A DNA stretch of 64,000 bases, from assembly GCA_031292355.1 (NCBI GenBank), contig JARLHI010000076.1, positions 62,001 through 126,000 of the forward strand, read 5' to 3'. This stretch comes from Candidatus Obscuribacterales bacterium. GTDB lineage: Bacteria; Cyanobacteriota; Vampirovibrionia; Obscuribacterales; Obscuribacteraceae. Numbering within the stretch: the first letter of the stretch is position 1; each line of letters begins with the position of its first letter. Under the pieces are notes generated by a model. It did not search any database. It worked only from the letters and a program-made list of their open reading frames with translations, and was not told where the DNA came from. The translations under genes and the position numbers were made by a program. Below are positions 8,563-17,667 of this stretch, in pieces.

Positions 8563-9702
8563 TCACTGACGGACTCTGAGAACATCCTCCACAGCCTCCG
8601 TTAATGTCGTGCAAACAAAGCGCACATCGTGTTCCGTAATATCTTGTCCTGTCGGTAAACACAACGCACGCTGAGCGACATCTTCGGTGACCGCCAAAAC
8701 CAAACCATTCTGTCTATAGCAGTCAAACTGATGCACGCCTGGATAGAAGTATTTCCGAGCAAAAACTCCTCTCTTCAGCATGGCTTCTTGAACTTCGTCG
8801 CGACAATGCGGTGGTAACATTACAACCACATATTGATAATTTGGTTCCACGTCGCAATCATATTGCATCAATTGAGCTTCATCCGGCAACAGCCTCTTGT
8901 AGCAGCCATAGACCTCCTTATTTTTAGCAATCAACTCATCTATGTGCTCTAAATTAGTCAGAGCCATTGCCGCATGTATTTCGGAAAGTTTTGCATTGGT
9001 GCCAATGCCAGACACTTGATCATATCCAGTGAAACAAAAATTCCGCAGTAAGGCACATTGCTGGGCTAGTTGCCCGTTGTTCGTTACAATCAGCCCGCCT
9101 TCGAATCCGTTAATGAATTTGGTACCATGCAATGAAAATACTTCTGCGTCTCCAAATGAGCCGGTCCATCGCCCCTTCCATTTGGTGCCTAAAGAATGGG
9201 CAGAATCATAGATCAATGGCAGCTTATGTTTGGCGGAAAGCTCACTCAAAGACTGCAAGTCGCACAATCCACCATATAGATTTACAGCTAAAATAGCTGA
9301 AGTGCGAGCTGTGATTTTAGGCTCGATGAGATCTCGACTGGCGCAGAGTGACGGTAGAGACACATCGCAAAAAACTGGCTCCGCACCAGCTCGCTTTATT
9401 GCATGCGCTGTGGCAACAAAGGTGAAGGACGGAGTTATTACTTCTCCTTTTATTTTTAACGCCGACAGTAAAATTTCCAGACCTAATGTTGCATTCGCCA
9501 CAGCCACACAATGTCGCACCTCAAACAGAGAACAAATTTGATTCTCAAGATTTTTTACAAACGGACCATCATTTGTTAAATACTTACTTTCAAGAATTTG
9601 CTCTACGCGTTGCATAAACAAAGCCTTATTCATGACATTAGGTCTGCCGACTGACAGTCTGCTCATCGACATTTCCGGCGAGGTCTCATTGGATTTCGAC
9701 AC
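8563..9702 (-). CDS. DegT/DnrJ/EryC1-family aminotransferase, VioA-like
   Basis: PLP enzyme expected to aminate a nucleotide-linked 4-keto-6-deoxyhexose, giving a 4-amino-4,6-dideoxy sugar. The 379-residue length is normal. The PLP lysine is Lys195 in SLHGTKFINGFEGG. PSFTFVATAHA and the VGRPN and LTNDGPFV motifs near the N-terminus fit dTDP-4-amino-4,6-dideoxyglucose transaminases (VioA type) better than WecE. It is the last gene of a minus-strand operon and starts 5 bp after the stop of the GT2 before it. Internal ATGs at codons 12 and 14 are alternative starts. The exact substrate is inferred. Confidence 0.88.
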   Translation of the reverse strand: MSKSNETSPEMSMSRLSVGRPNVMNKALFMQRVEQILESKYLTNDGPFVKNLENQICSLFEVRHCVAVANATLGLEILLSALKIKGEVITPSFTFVATAHAIKRAGAEPVFCDVSLPSLCASRDLIEPKITARTSAILAVNLYGGLCDLQSLSELSAKHKLPLIYDSAHSLGTKWKGRWTGSFGDAEVFSLHGTKFINGFEGGLIVTNNGQLAQQCALLRNFCFTGYDQVSGIGTNAKLSEIHAAMALTNLEHIDELIAKNKEVYGCYKRLLPDEAQLMQYDCDVEPNYQYVVVMLPPHCRDEVQEAMLKRGVFARKYFYPGVHQFDCYRQNGLVLAVTEDVAQRALCLPTGQDITEHDVRFVCTTLTEAVEDVLRVRQ

Positions 9703-9707
9703 TTAAT

Positions 9708-11066
9708 TCACCATAGTTTTTTTTGGGATCTAAGTTTGCGGATCGGTGCTGTAATTTTCCATGATCGACTATTGCCGATTGCATTCAATTTTACTTTCAA
9801 CTCTCCGACTTCCTGCCTCAACGCTGAGACTTGGTGCTTGCTTGCGTCCAGGTCGAATTTGAATGCTTCACGCTGTGCTCCAGACTCAGATATTAACAAG
9901 CCAAGTTCCCGGATATGTTGCTTCAATGCTGCGATTCGCAACTCCTTCTGTTTAACTAAATCTTCTGCTGAAAAATTGATACCGCGTCCAGAAAGGGACT
10001 GCACTTGGACTAAGTCTTCTGAGGAGGCCGACCAGACCATCAAATCGTGCTTTTCCTCCGCAGACAATTGACTGAGCGAACGAGTCGAATAAAATGGCGT
10101 AGAGATGCCTTGCAAACGATAAATCAGGTCGTAGTTTTCACCATACGATTCTGCCAATTTATAATTCTCTGGGTCTTCAAGAAACTCGAACAAAAACCTC
10201 CCTGCTATATTGCGAAGCATCGTCGGAAATCTAAAAACCGTAGTGGCTAGAAAAAAGATCTTCTCCAGCTCCAAAGAGAAATATTTAGAACCAGGTTGTT
10301 TGAGACTTCCAAACGCTCGCACGAACTCGTTTTCATCCAAGGAACGAAAAAAATTCTCCAAGATCAATGCTGTCTCGTTAGCATCTCGAGTGGAGTTTGC
10401 CGGGCTGACTGCGCTCGTGTTCGAACCCGCTGTACGAAGACGAAACCTGACTAATTTTTCCGGCACAACAAAAATATCAAATTTTTGAATGAGTCGAAGC
10501 CACATGTCAAAGTCCGGCAGCTGTCGGAATCTATTGTCATAGAAACCGCAATCGTCATAAACTTGGCGCCTGATTAGGACGGATGGATGACACAAGCAAT
10601 TTATCTTGTATAAGGTTCGTATCCACTCGCTTCTGCTTTTGTTATGTACCTTAAAAGCGTTGTACTCTGGTACCTCTTGCCTCGATAGAGAGCGCCCGGT
10701 TTCGTCTATCCAATCACAGTCAGAAAAAATTGCACCAGGGGACTGTCTGTCACTGAACGACAACTGAGTTGCAAGCTTTTGTGGCAACCATTCGTCATCT
10801 GCATTGCAGATTGCAATCAAAGGAGCATGGGTGTTTCTTATACCGATATTAAGAGCAGAAGCTCCGCCCGTGTTTCGAGGCTGAATAATGCTTCTGACCC
10901 GAGGATCCGTAACGTTTTGAATGACAGAAACTGAGTCATCAGTGGACCCGTCATCGATGATCAGCACCTCGAGGTCCTCAATAGATTGCGACAATACACT
11001 GTCTATTGACCGCTGCAAAAATTGCGAGCAGTTAAAATTTGGAATGATGACACTTACTTTCGTCAT
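9708..11066 (-). CDS. GT2 glycosyltransferase with coiled coil and SWKxTxPxR tail
   Basis: Residues 1-230 are a GT-A GT2 domain: VSVIIPNFNCS at the N-terminus, IIDDGSTDDS for nucleotide binding, and CNADDEW as the DXD-like metal site. Residues about 365-430 form a coiled coil. The last 22 residues carry the shared tail NSRSWKITAPIRKLRSQ. Its start codon overlaps the stop of the upstream GT2 by one base (TAATG), which suggests translational coupling. It is followed 5 bp later by the aminotransferase. The sugar transferred is unknown. Confidence 0.9.
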   Translation of the reverse strand: MTKVSVIIPNFNCSQFLQRSIDSVLSQSIEDLEVLIIDDGSTDDSVSVIQNVTDPRVRSIIQPRNTGGASALNIGIRNTHAPLIAICNADDEWLPQKLATQLSFSDRQSPGAIFSDCDWIDETGRSLSRQEVPEYNAFKVHNKSRSEWIRTLYKINCLCHPSVLIRRQVYDDCGFYDNRFRQLPDFDMWLRLIQKFDIFVVPEKLVRFRLRTAGSNTSAVSPANSTRDANETALILENFFRSLDENEFVRAFGSLKQPGSKYFSLELEKIFFLATTVFRFPTMLRNIAGRFLFEFLEDPENYKLAESYGENYDLIYRLQGISTPFYSTRSLSQLSAEEKHDLMVWSASSEDLVQVQSLSGRGINFSAEDLVKQKELRIAALKQHIRELGLLISESGAQREAFKFDLDASKHQVSALRQEVGELKVKLNAIGNSRSWKITAPIRKLRSQKKLW

Positions 11067-11845
11067 TAGGTTGACCTGTCCGCCACGGCAAGTTCGCGAT
11101 CATCAATGAAGCATTTAAACTGGGGCATCAAACACCTCATTGCAGACAACGAATGATGGTATAGCTTATTTTTTTCATTGACAGTAAGCCCGCTCCACAA
11201 GCCGGCCGAATGCAACTCGTAAACTACAGACGAACCAGGCAAAAAGCCAAAGCCACCGAAGTCGGCAATCGTTGCATTGATAGCCCAATCATAAACGGGT
11301 AGGTACTCGCCGACTCGTTCAAAAACTTGTTTCAATGCTGAAGTACGATAGAAGCACGTAGAAAACGTTCCAGGATAATTTCGATAGATTAGATCTACCG
11401 CGCTAAGTACGTGGTATTTCGCACTATTGATGTCACATCTGGACGATTTTCCTGTCTCCTGGCTGAAGACATCGTAGTCGCAGAAACAACCGCAGACAAC
11501 AGGATTGTCACGAAGAAAACTCAGCTGCCTCGCTAATTTAGTTGGTTCTGTCCAATAATCATCACCTTCTAAAATTGCTACGAATTCAGTTTCACAAAGG
11601 TCTAATAAACGCATGTAGTTTCCGTACCAGCCCAGGTTTGTCGACGTTCTACTGACGTGAACGTTTGCATAAGGAGCGGTAATTTTGGAAGCAATTGAAA
11701 ACGTGGCATCACTTGAACAGTCATCGGACACATATACCGTGCTTTGATTGAACAGATCTTGCGCGAATACGCTGTTTAAAGCGCGCTCGATCCTTGATTC
11801 GTGATTGAAAGTCGGAATAATTACAGAGACTGATGAATTGTGCAC
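11066..11845 (-). CDS. GT2 glycosyltransferase
   Basis: A compact 259-residue GT-A enzyme. SVSVIIPTFNHES opens the fold, VSDDCSSDAT is the nucleotide-binding strand, and LEGDDYW supplies the DXD-like metal site. No coiled coil or tail follows, unlike its neighbour. The stop codon overlaps the next start by one base, so the two GT2s are probably made together and may act in sequence. A 114-bp gap separates it from the GT4 gene upstream; no clear promoter is visible there. Donor and acceptor are unknown. Confidence 0.9.
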   Translation of the reverse strand: MHNSSVSVIIPTFNHESRIERALNSVFAQDLFNQSTVYVSDDCSSDATFSIASKITAPYANVHVSRTSTNLGWYGNYMRLLDLCETEFVAILEGDDYWTEPTKLARQLSFLRDNPVVCGCFCDYDVFSQETGKSSRCDINSAKYHVLSAVDLIYRNYPGTFSTCFYRTSALKQVFERVGEYLPVYDWAINATIADFGGFGFLPGSSVVYELHSAGLWSGLTVNEKNKLYHHSLSAMRCLMPQFKCFIDDRELAVADRST

Positions 11846-11959
11846 TGGCGCAACATATTGTCGACATCTAGTATTTTGAGATCGTATCTAATTATCGCCA
11901 GAGACTGCCTTAGAATAATCACATAGGAAGCCTATTCACGCTCGTTTAAAAGTTCCAGA

Positions 11960-13108
11960 TCAGTTTTCTTCCGCCTTTAAGAGTTTTCGCAAGAGCTCAA
12001 TTCTCGGCCCCATCTGCGCTTCAGGACCATAGAGTCGGCGAAAAGCCATGCTTCCGGCTGATCTAAGACTTTCTAAACGCGAACGGTCGCTGATGTATGA
12101 AGCTATCCGATCGCCGATTTCTGAAGGAGATTGACTGATTATGACAATTTCCTCACCGTCTTTAAAATAATTATTCTGCCACAGACAATCAGTGGCGAAG
12201 ACAGCGGCTCCAGCTAAGCCAGCCTGAACAGCAGCCCCCGTCGGAAAGCCGTCGAACCGTCCTTGAACCGGCTCGCCACTGCGATTGGGTGACACCAAGA
12301 TGTCTATTTTTGAAAGAAACTCAAGCAGCTGCGCAGTCTCCATTGCATCGTGGAAAATCAAATGAGACCGAAGTTCCTCATCAAAAACATCCGACTGCCA
12401 ACCACCAACTAAGTGGAAGCGCATGCTGTAATCCGTAGTCGCGAGCAAGTGACGAACCACATCAAGGAAAATATCCAATCCCTTTTCTCTTCCACCTTCT
12501 GAATATCTATAAGCGACGAAACAAACGTTTATAGGCTCATTCTCATTTCTTAGGGGTGGTTCTAATAGCGTAGGCGCGCAAAACTCTGATGGAACAACGA
12601 CTCCAGGAATCAAGGTTATTTTCTCTTCAGAACAAAATCCACCCCTCACTAAATAATCTCGCACGAAGGGTTGTGTCACGATAACGCGGCGGAAACCTGG
12701 GTAGTCGAACACTTCTTTTAGCAGCTGATTCGTCTCATCAGAATATGGTAGAAAGGCTCCCCCCGGGTAAAGCGTGAAAACGAACGGTGTACCGCGCTTG
12801 AGTTCAGCACGAAATGTACGCACGTTAAAGAGAAACACGAAATACAAAAGCTTGTAGTGGTTCGTCGTGCTATTGAATAACTCATATGAAATAACGCGCC
12901 CCTTGGTGTCAGGATTCTCGTCGCAAAAACGCTTGATCAACTGGTTGAGAGGCTTCGTCTTTAGCCCAGTGACAATGTGCCCTGGAACACAGACAACGAC
13001 GGCTTCGGGCAAGGTTTCCAAATAGATCTTGATTTCTGCGTACCGAAAGGCCGAATGTTGATCGGGGAAACTGTTGTCTAAAATGCATAACTTCCGAGCT
13101 GCCTTCAC
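11960..13108 (-). CDS. GT4 (group 1) glycosyltransferase
   Basis: A GT-B fold enzyme of 382 residues. The N-terminal half (about 1-185) includes VTQPFVRDYLVRGGF. The C-terminal half (about 195-380) shows CFVAYRYSEGGREKGLDIF and FHLVGGW, where retaining GT4 enzymes bind the sugar nucleotide, then DILVSPNRSGEPVQGRFDGF and GAAVQAGLAGA in place of the usual EGFGLPxLEA glutamate segment. It lies 13 bp downstream of the degenerate GT2 gene and heads the three-GT/aminotransferase block. Donor is unknown. Confidence 0.85.
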   Translation of the reverse strand: MKAARKLCILDNSFPDQHSAFRYAEIKIYLETLPEAVVVCVPGHIVTGLKTKPLNQLIKRFCDENPDTKGRVISYELFNSTTNHYKLLYFVFLFNVRTFRAELKRGTPFVFTLYPGGAFLPYSDETNQLLKEVFDYPGFRRVIVTQPFVRDYLVRGGFCSEEKITLIPGVVVPSEFCAPTLLEPPLRNENEPINVCFVAYRYSEGGREKGLDIFLDVVRHLLATTDYSMRFHLVGGWQSDVFDEELRSHLIFHDAMETAQLLEFLSKIDILVSPNRSGEPVQGRFDGFPTGAAVQAGLAGAAVFATDCLWQNNYFKDGEEIVIISQSPSEIGDRIASYISDRSRLESLRSAGSMAFRRLYGPEAQMGPRIELLRKLLKAEEN

Positions 13109-13121
13109 TTAGAAAAATCCT

Positions 13122-14261
13122 CTAACGCAAACGAGCGCGAAATTTGCGAAAAGCGCTCTTAACGGTAGTCTTGAGTGTGCTGCGCTGACGCAAAGTCGAC
13201 ACAATGGATGTCAATTTTGCCTCTGCGTCCCGACGTCCTCGCTCATACGCTTCATCTATTCTTTTTTGTGCTTCAGTGGTCGAATGATGCTTCCACCAGT
13301 TCAAAACCCGCAACGAATGCATCAATTCGAAAGTCAATTTGGCATAACTGTCCAACAAATGTTCGGTAGACCATTGATCTAGCTGCTTGGCTGCGTTACA
13401 GACGTCAGCCGACGTCAATTTAAGAGGGCCTGGATACTTAGCTATTTGTTGAGATAAATGCACATATACCAGTTCCTGGCCCGCCCACTTAGCGGCATAA
13501 AAATCATCGTAAACATATTCGAGCTGTTCGCTAGTGAGGAATTTTTTGTAAGAGTCCCTCAGCCGCACGACATCGGCCAGCCAGACCATAGAGAGTTTTA
13601 CGGACTGATTGTCAGTTTGCCTTTCGAACTTATCTGTTTTGCAGAGTCTTTCACTTAAGAACAGGCAATCACCATGGGTTAGCAGACGCAAGAAAAATTC
13701 AAATTGCGAAAGAAGAAAATAATCTGCGTCGAACTGATGCCGCGCGAATTCTTTGCGAAAACAAATAGAAGAAGTTTGTTCGAAAGATGGTTTGAGATCT
13801 GTGAGCGCTTTTCTCGCCAAATCCCTCCCCGATACAAATTGGTTTTCTTCGCTGCCGAATTCGTTTAGACACTCTTCGATCACGATTCCGTCTTGAGTGC
13901 ACAGGCTGTGACGTCCTGCAACCAACACAACTTCAGGCGCAAGCGCGAAAGCCTGCGCGAAGGTCTGAAGGCAATGTGATACCAGAACGTCCCCTACTTG
14001 CAAAAATTGAATATATTGTCCCTTGCTTGCTTTTAACAGATCATTGAGTGCATTCGGTCTGCTACTGCCTACCGTAATTACTTTGATTCTCTCGTTTTGC
14101 TTCCACTCGATAGGAATGGCAAAATCTATGTCTGGACGAACAGCTAGCAATATTTCCCAATCGCTAAAAGTTTGCACGCAGACGCTTTGAACAGATTTAG
14201 TCAAAAGCTCTGGTATCGACTCGACTAGAATACAAACTGAAATTAATGGCATTATTTGCAA
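13122..14261 (-). CDS. Degenerate GT2-like protein, first gene of a six-gene operon
   Basis: The N-terminus LISVCILVES aligns with the GT2 start, but the usual DDGSxD is replaced by LLAVRPDID and the metal site reads LQVGD instead of a DXD. Residues 230-340 are helical, and the C-terminus is basic (KSAFRKFRARLR), like the tails of neighbouring GTs. It could be an inactive GT2 with a structural role or a divergent active enzyme. ATG at codon 4 (14252) is an alternative start. It is first in the minus-strand operon and shares an 84-bp divergent gap with the GT2 at 14346. Confidence 0.65.
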   Translation of the reverse strand: MQIMPLISVCILVESIPELLTKSVQSVCVQTFSDWEILLAVRPDIDFAIPIEWKQNERIKVITVGSSRPNALNDLLKASKGQYIQFLQVGDVLVSHCLQTFAQAFALAPEVVLVAGRHSLCTQDGIVIEECLNEFGSEENQFVSGRDLARKALTDLKPSFEQTSSICFRKEFARHQFDADYFLLSQFEFFLRLLTHGDCLFLSERLCKTDKFERQTDNQSVKLSMVWLADVVRLRDSYKKFLTSEQLEYVYDDFYAAKWAGQELVYVHLSQQIAKYPGPLKLTSADVCNAAKQLDQWSTEHLLDSYAKLTFELMHSLRVLNWWKHHSTTEAQKRIDEAYERGRRDAEAKLTSIVSTLRQRSTLKTTVKSAFRKFRARLR

Positions 14262-14275
14262 AAAACGATAAAAAC

Positions 14276-14304
14276 TTGCGAAAGCTCTGATTTTACACTA
14301 GTAT
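14276..14304 (+). promoter_or_regulatory. Possible promoter for the GT2 at 14346
   Basis: TTGCGA (14276-14281) and TAGTAT (14299-14304) are 17 bp apart, each matching the sigma-70 consensus at four of six positions. The predicted start site lies about 35 bp upstream of the gene, inside the short divergent gap. Confidence 0.3.
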
Positions 14305-14345
14305 GCCCGATCTTCACTTACGACTGTGATTAACTGCGTGTCCTC

Positions 14346-15161
14346 ATGGCAAACCTTCATCAAAAACCTTTAGTAAGCATCATCACTCCTTGCTACAACC
14401 AGCAACAATTCTTGCCCACCCTTTTTGAATCATTACTGGATCAGACATACGAAAACATTGAACTTGTATTTATGGACGATGCAAGTCCAGACAAAAGCTG
14501 GCTGGTTGCTAGCACCTACGAAAAGGCATTGAAGGCAAAATTTTCAAATGTCTACATGAAAACAAACAAAAAGAATTTGGGTGTCCTGGAAAATCTCAAA
14601 AAAGGTTGTGCGCTCGCAACCGGCGAATACATGTGTTATCTCGAAGCAGACGACTATTACAGGCACGATAAAATCGAGCGCAATCTCGAATTTTTCGAAT
14701 TAAACCCCACATACGGAGCTGTGCATTCAGATTATTATCAAGTCAATGAAGATTTACGAGTAATCCCTCGTTTTGCAAAGCGGGTCTTCCCTGAGTCTGC
14801 CGTGCTCTTCAATAATGGTTGGATGTTCGACACGCTGCTGGAAAAAAATCCCTTCTGCGCTCCGACGGTGCTCATGAAAGCAGAGTTTTTTAGGCGAGCG
14901 TTCCAATTTGATTTATTCATCGAACGTGATTACAGGATGGCTGATTATCCAGCGTTCATAATCTTATCGCAGATGACGAAAATAGGCTTCATCGACGAAC
15001 CCTTAGTTTATTATCGCGTGCTTGAAGTTTCGCTCAGCCACAGTCCAAATGCTGGCGAGCGGCAGGCGATCGCAGACCGCGTAAAGAGGGTGCAGAAAGA
15101 TGCCATCACTGGGCGCTTGAAACCCACGCCTCTTGATATTCCGAAACCTAAATTTGCCTAA
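14346..15161 (+). CDS. GT2 glycosyltransferase
   Basis: A 271-residue GT-A enzyme. VSIITPCYNQQQF starts the fold, MDDASPDKS is the nucleotide-binding strand and LEADDYY the metal site. The C-terminal third (HSDYYQVNED, then LVYYRVLEVSLSHS) is typical of GT2s that act on surface polysaccharides. It stands alone on the plus strand. Its stop overlaps the stop of the convergent SGNH-like gene by 4 bp (CTAA). Confidence 0.88.
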   Translation: MANLHQKPLVSIITPCYNQQQFLPTLFESLLDQTYENIELVFMDDASPDKSWLVASTYEKALKAKFSNVYMKTNKKNLGVLENLKKGCALATGEYMCYLEADDYYRHDKIERNLEFFELNPTYGAVHSDYYQVNEDLRVIPRFAKRVFPESAVLFNNGWMFDTLLEKNPFCAPTVLMKAEFFRRAFQFDLFIERDYRMADYPAFIILSQMTKIGFIDEPLVYYRVLEVSLSHSPNAGERQAIADRVKRVQKDAITGRLKPTPLDIPKPKFA

Positions 15162-16417
15162 GGAAGCAGTGCTTCTTTGTGTTTCGCTATGAATTTGCCG
15201 GTCAGCCAAAAATACTTTTCACCGCCGAGTGCATTCATGTGAACCGGCTCTAAGAATTCGCCGTAGTCGAAAGCTACATCGGCAGCCGGTTCATAATATT
15301 CGGCTCCATAACGTTTGCACACGTCAGCGATTTTGCTTTTGTATTCTTGTTTAAATTCAGGAGTCATGTCGACGTCTGGGTACCACGGTACCTCAACACA
15401 TAACAATTTCGTCCCATGTTCACGGCACAATTTTGCGGCTCCCGAAAGAGCATTAAATTGACGATCAACAAAGGATTGTCTGCGATTTTTGAATAAATAG
15501 GTGTAGAAGGAGGAATCTTGAATAAAGGAAACGGGAGTGACAAAGTTCGCTATTTGAAAACCGTTGGCCACTGCGGGTCCACCGGTGCGCGCAAGTAGGT
15601 CAGAGGCACTAACTATCTTTTTCAAAAATCCTGTGTGGCGAACCAATCGCCTTACCGAAGAAGCAAAGAAAAATCTTTGACTTTCCCATGTCCTCACAAA
15701 AACACTCCAACGCGCGTACGTACAAATTGCTCGTACAAAACGAGGCTGCGGCATCGACGCGTTGAAAAAATGAAGGTCCTGGAGAAAATTTTCAATATAA
15801 CTCCCGCCGTTTTCAAATCCAGGCGCCGGAACATAGGCAATTTCCCTACCATTCATGTTGAAAATTACAAGTCGTGGATGTTTTCCTGCAGCGAAAAGCT
15901 TATCAAGGATCATCAAATTGTCGGTGATGTTTGCCGTGGGCACGCCTAAGTGCGTTGCTGAGACACCTGTCACTCCGTTGTTAGCTAGAGTCATTAGTAA
16001 AAAGCTGGGGAGTTCGTAAATCTGAGTCCATTTGTAGACGGCGATAAGATCTTTGGGCTCATGAACTGCTTTAGCTGCTATGTCCGTAGTCCAACACGGG
16101 AGGAATCCTGTCGAAGAACTCATTAGAACAATCGCGGGATCTGCTGAGGAAACAAGAAATTTTTCAACGCGGGGATACAATGTTGCTATCGCATTTTTAC
16201 GTTCTAGAAAATCCGCTACGTCTTTGTGCTTTGCAATGTGCGGCACGAAAGCAAAAAGCGCACAGAAAATTAAACTTGATATGAGCGTCGCGCTGATCCG
16301 CAAGGAATGAGATTTTTCACCTAAAAAACCATCAGCGCCGCTGGCTTCTGAAGGAAGGTTAGCATCAGATGGCGTTGTTGTGGGATTTTCTTGTGGAGAT
16401 ATGTCCGCGAAAACCAA
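15158..16417 (-). CDS. Membrane-anchored SGNH-like (AlgX/DltD-type) protein
   Basis: Residues 1-40 are polar and low complexity, followed by one hydrophobic helix (about 44-62) that would anchor a large extracytoplasmic domain. That domain has a serine-rich strand after the anchor (IVLMSSSTGF), a central LVIFNMNGREI and a late EPVHMNALGGEKY. Their order fits block I and the histidine block of SGNH hydrolases that acetylate exopolysaccharides. This suggests transfer or removal of acyl groups on the exported glycan, possibly working with the membrane acyltransferases of this locus. The family link is weak, and catalytic residues need modelling. Confidence 0.5.
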   Translation of the reverse strand: MVFADISPQENPTTTPSDANLPSEASGADGFLGEKSHSLRISATLISSLIFCALFAFVPHIAKHKDVADFLERKNAIATLYPRVEKFLVSSADPAIVLMSSSTGFLPCWTTDIAAKAVHEPKDLIAVYKWTQIYELPSFLLMTLANNGVTGVSATHLGVPTANITDNLMILDKLFAAGKHPRLVIFNMNGREIAYVPAPGFENGGSYIENFLQDLHFFNASMPQPRFVRAICTYARWSVFVRTWESQRFFFASSVRRLVRHTGFLKKIVSASDLLARTGGPAVANGFQIANFVTPVSFIQDSSFYTYLFKNRRQSFVDRQFNALSGAAKLCREHGTKLLCVEVPWYPDVDMTPEFKQEYKSKIADVCKRYGAEYYEPAADVAFDYGEFLEPVHMNALGGEKYFWLTGKFIAKHKEALLP

Positions 16418-16650
16418 GTTGGTTCACTCCCACTACTTCCATCTCTTTCGTGGAAGTTGATTTAACGCCGCATTGTACACTTTACAAGACACTTAAAAAC
16501 GGCAATAAAACCCTTCGTCCGGCTAAGATTTTTTTCTAATTTGGTTTCACGGAAACAATCAGCGTTCTTTGCGAGCAAATTATATGTTAGCAGCAACTCC
16601 TAACCACTTCCAGCAACACATTCGTTCAAAGTTGACAGTACCTTTTTTCA

Positions 16651-17661
16651 CTAATTTTTGTTCTTGAATATTCCGTTAAATAACCCCGGTTTACGGTTTA
16701 CGGCTTGGCCTAACTCTCTTCTGCATTGAAATAACTCCTCCGACAAACTCTGCAATTTCTTTTCCAGCTCATTTTTCATTGCGGCCGATGCAGCATCGCG
16801 GGCGATGACTTTTTCTTCGAACAAACCCAATCGCGCCTGCACAGGCACACTCTTCCAGGCTTGATAGAGATTGAACTGATTGCTTTTCACTCGTGCATAC
16901 TCATGCAGCTGGTCTTCGTCTACAAGCGCCAGCTTGTGCCACATCGGCCCGTCGAACGGATGAAAATCAACAAACTGCTCGTAATTCGATTCATTGATCG
17001 ATTCCCATTTTTCAATAAATTCATCGACTTTAAAGTCGTCTCTATGAGTCCAATTAAGCAGCTTGCGCTCTAATTCCTCCCTTGTACGAGCCCAGGAAAA
17101 ATGAATAGCGCAGGTGGAAGTAAAAACAATGCGCTGTGGCGTATTGCGACAGTAATTGAAAATATTGCTCTTCATTGTTGCCAGTGGAAATCTCTCCACT
17201 GTTTCTGGCTCGTTTTCAATCACAAACATATTTTTGCCAGACTGCTTAAAAAGTGTAATCCAGTTGCCGAAAAGACAAACTCTATCATCGGAAAACTCAC
17301 GCAAAAAAGCAATCAAATCATCGGCATTGAGCAGGTATTCATCAGCATCTACTGATAGCAACCAGCTTCCTTCAGGAGCATGAGTTGACAAAATATTGCG
17401 TTCTCGCGTGTCTAAATCGCGTGGGTTAGAGCCTTCTACAAAAAAATCGTCTTCCACGATTTTGACTTTTTGTTCGGTGTCTATTGCTTTCAACTGTTCA
17501 AAAAAACTATCTGGAATTTCAAATTTATTGCCGGACCACGTCAATCTCTGGCGATCCAGTCCAAGTATGACGAGCTCGACCTGGTCGAGATAAGCAGGCA
17601 AAGTTTTTAAAAGAAATTCGTAGTCGTAAGCTAATAGACTGATAGCGCAGACTTTATTCAT
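16651..17661 (-). CDS. Glycosyltransferase, GT2-like (Glyco_tranf_2_4 type)
   Basis: A 336-residue protein. The N-terminus CAISLLAYDYEFLLKTLPAY and a VDADEYL metal site at about residue 108 resemble the GT2-like family used for core and surface glycans. A later LNWTHRDDF and coiled coil (about 285-320) precede a basic end (KPGLFNGIFKNKN), consistent with membrane association. It starts 6 bp after the 500-residue membrane protein, so the two form an operon and may act together. It is less certain than the classic GT2s because the DDGS strand is not conserved. Confidence 0.75.
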   Translation of the reverse strand: MNKVCAISLLAYDYEFLLKTLPAYLDQVELVILGLDRQRLTWSGNKFEIPDSFFEQLKAIDTEQKVKIVEDDFFVEGSNPRDLDTRERNILSTHAPEGSWLLSVDADEYLLNADDLIAFLREFSDDRVCLFGNWITLFKQSGKNMFVIENEPETVERFPLATMKSNIFNYCRNTPQRIVFTSTCAIHFSWARTREELERKLLNWTHRDDFKVDEFIEKWESINESNYEQFVDFHPFDGPMWHKLALVDEDQLHEYARVKSNQFNLYQAWKSVPVQARLGLFEEKVIARDAASAAMKNELEKKLQSLSEELFQCRRELGQAVNRKPGLFNGIFKNKN

Positions 17662-17667
17662 TGTGTT

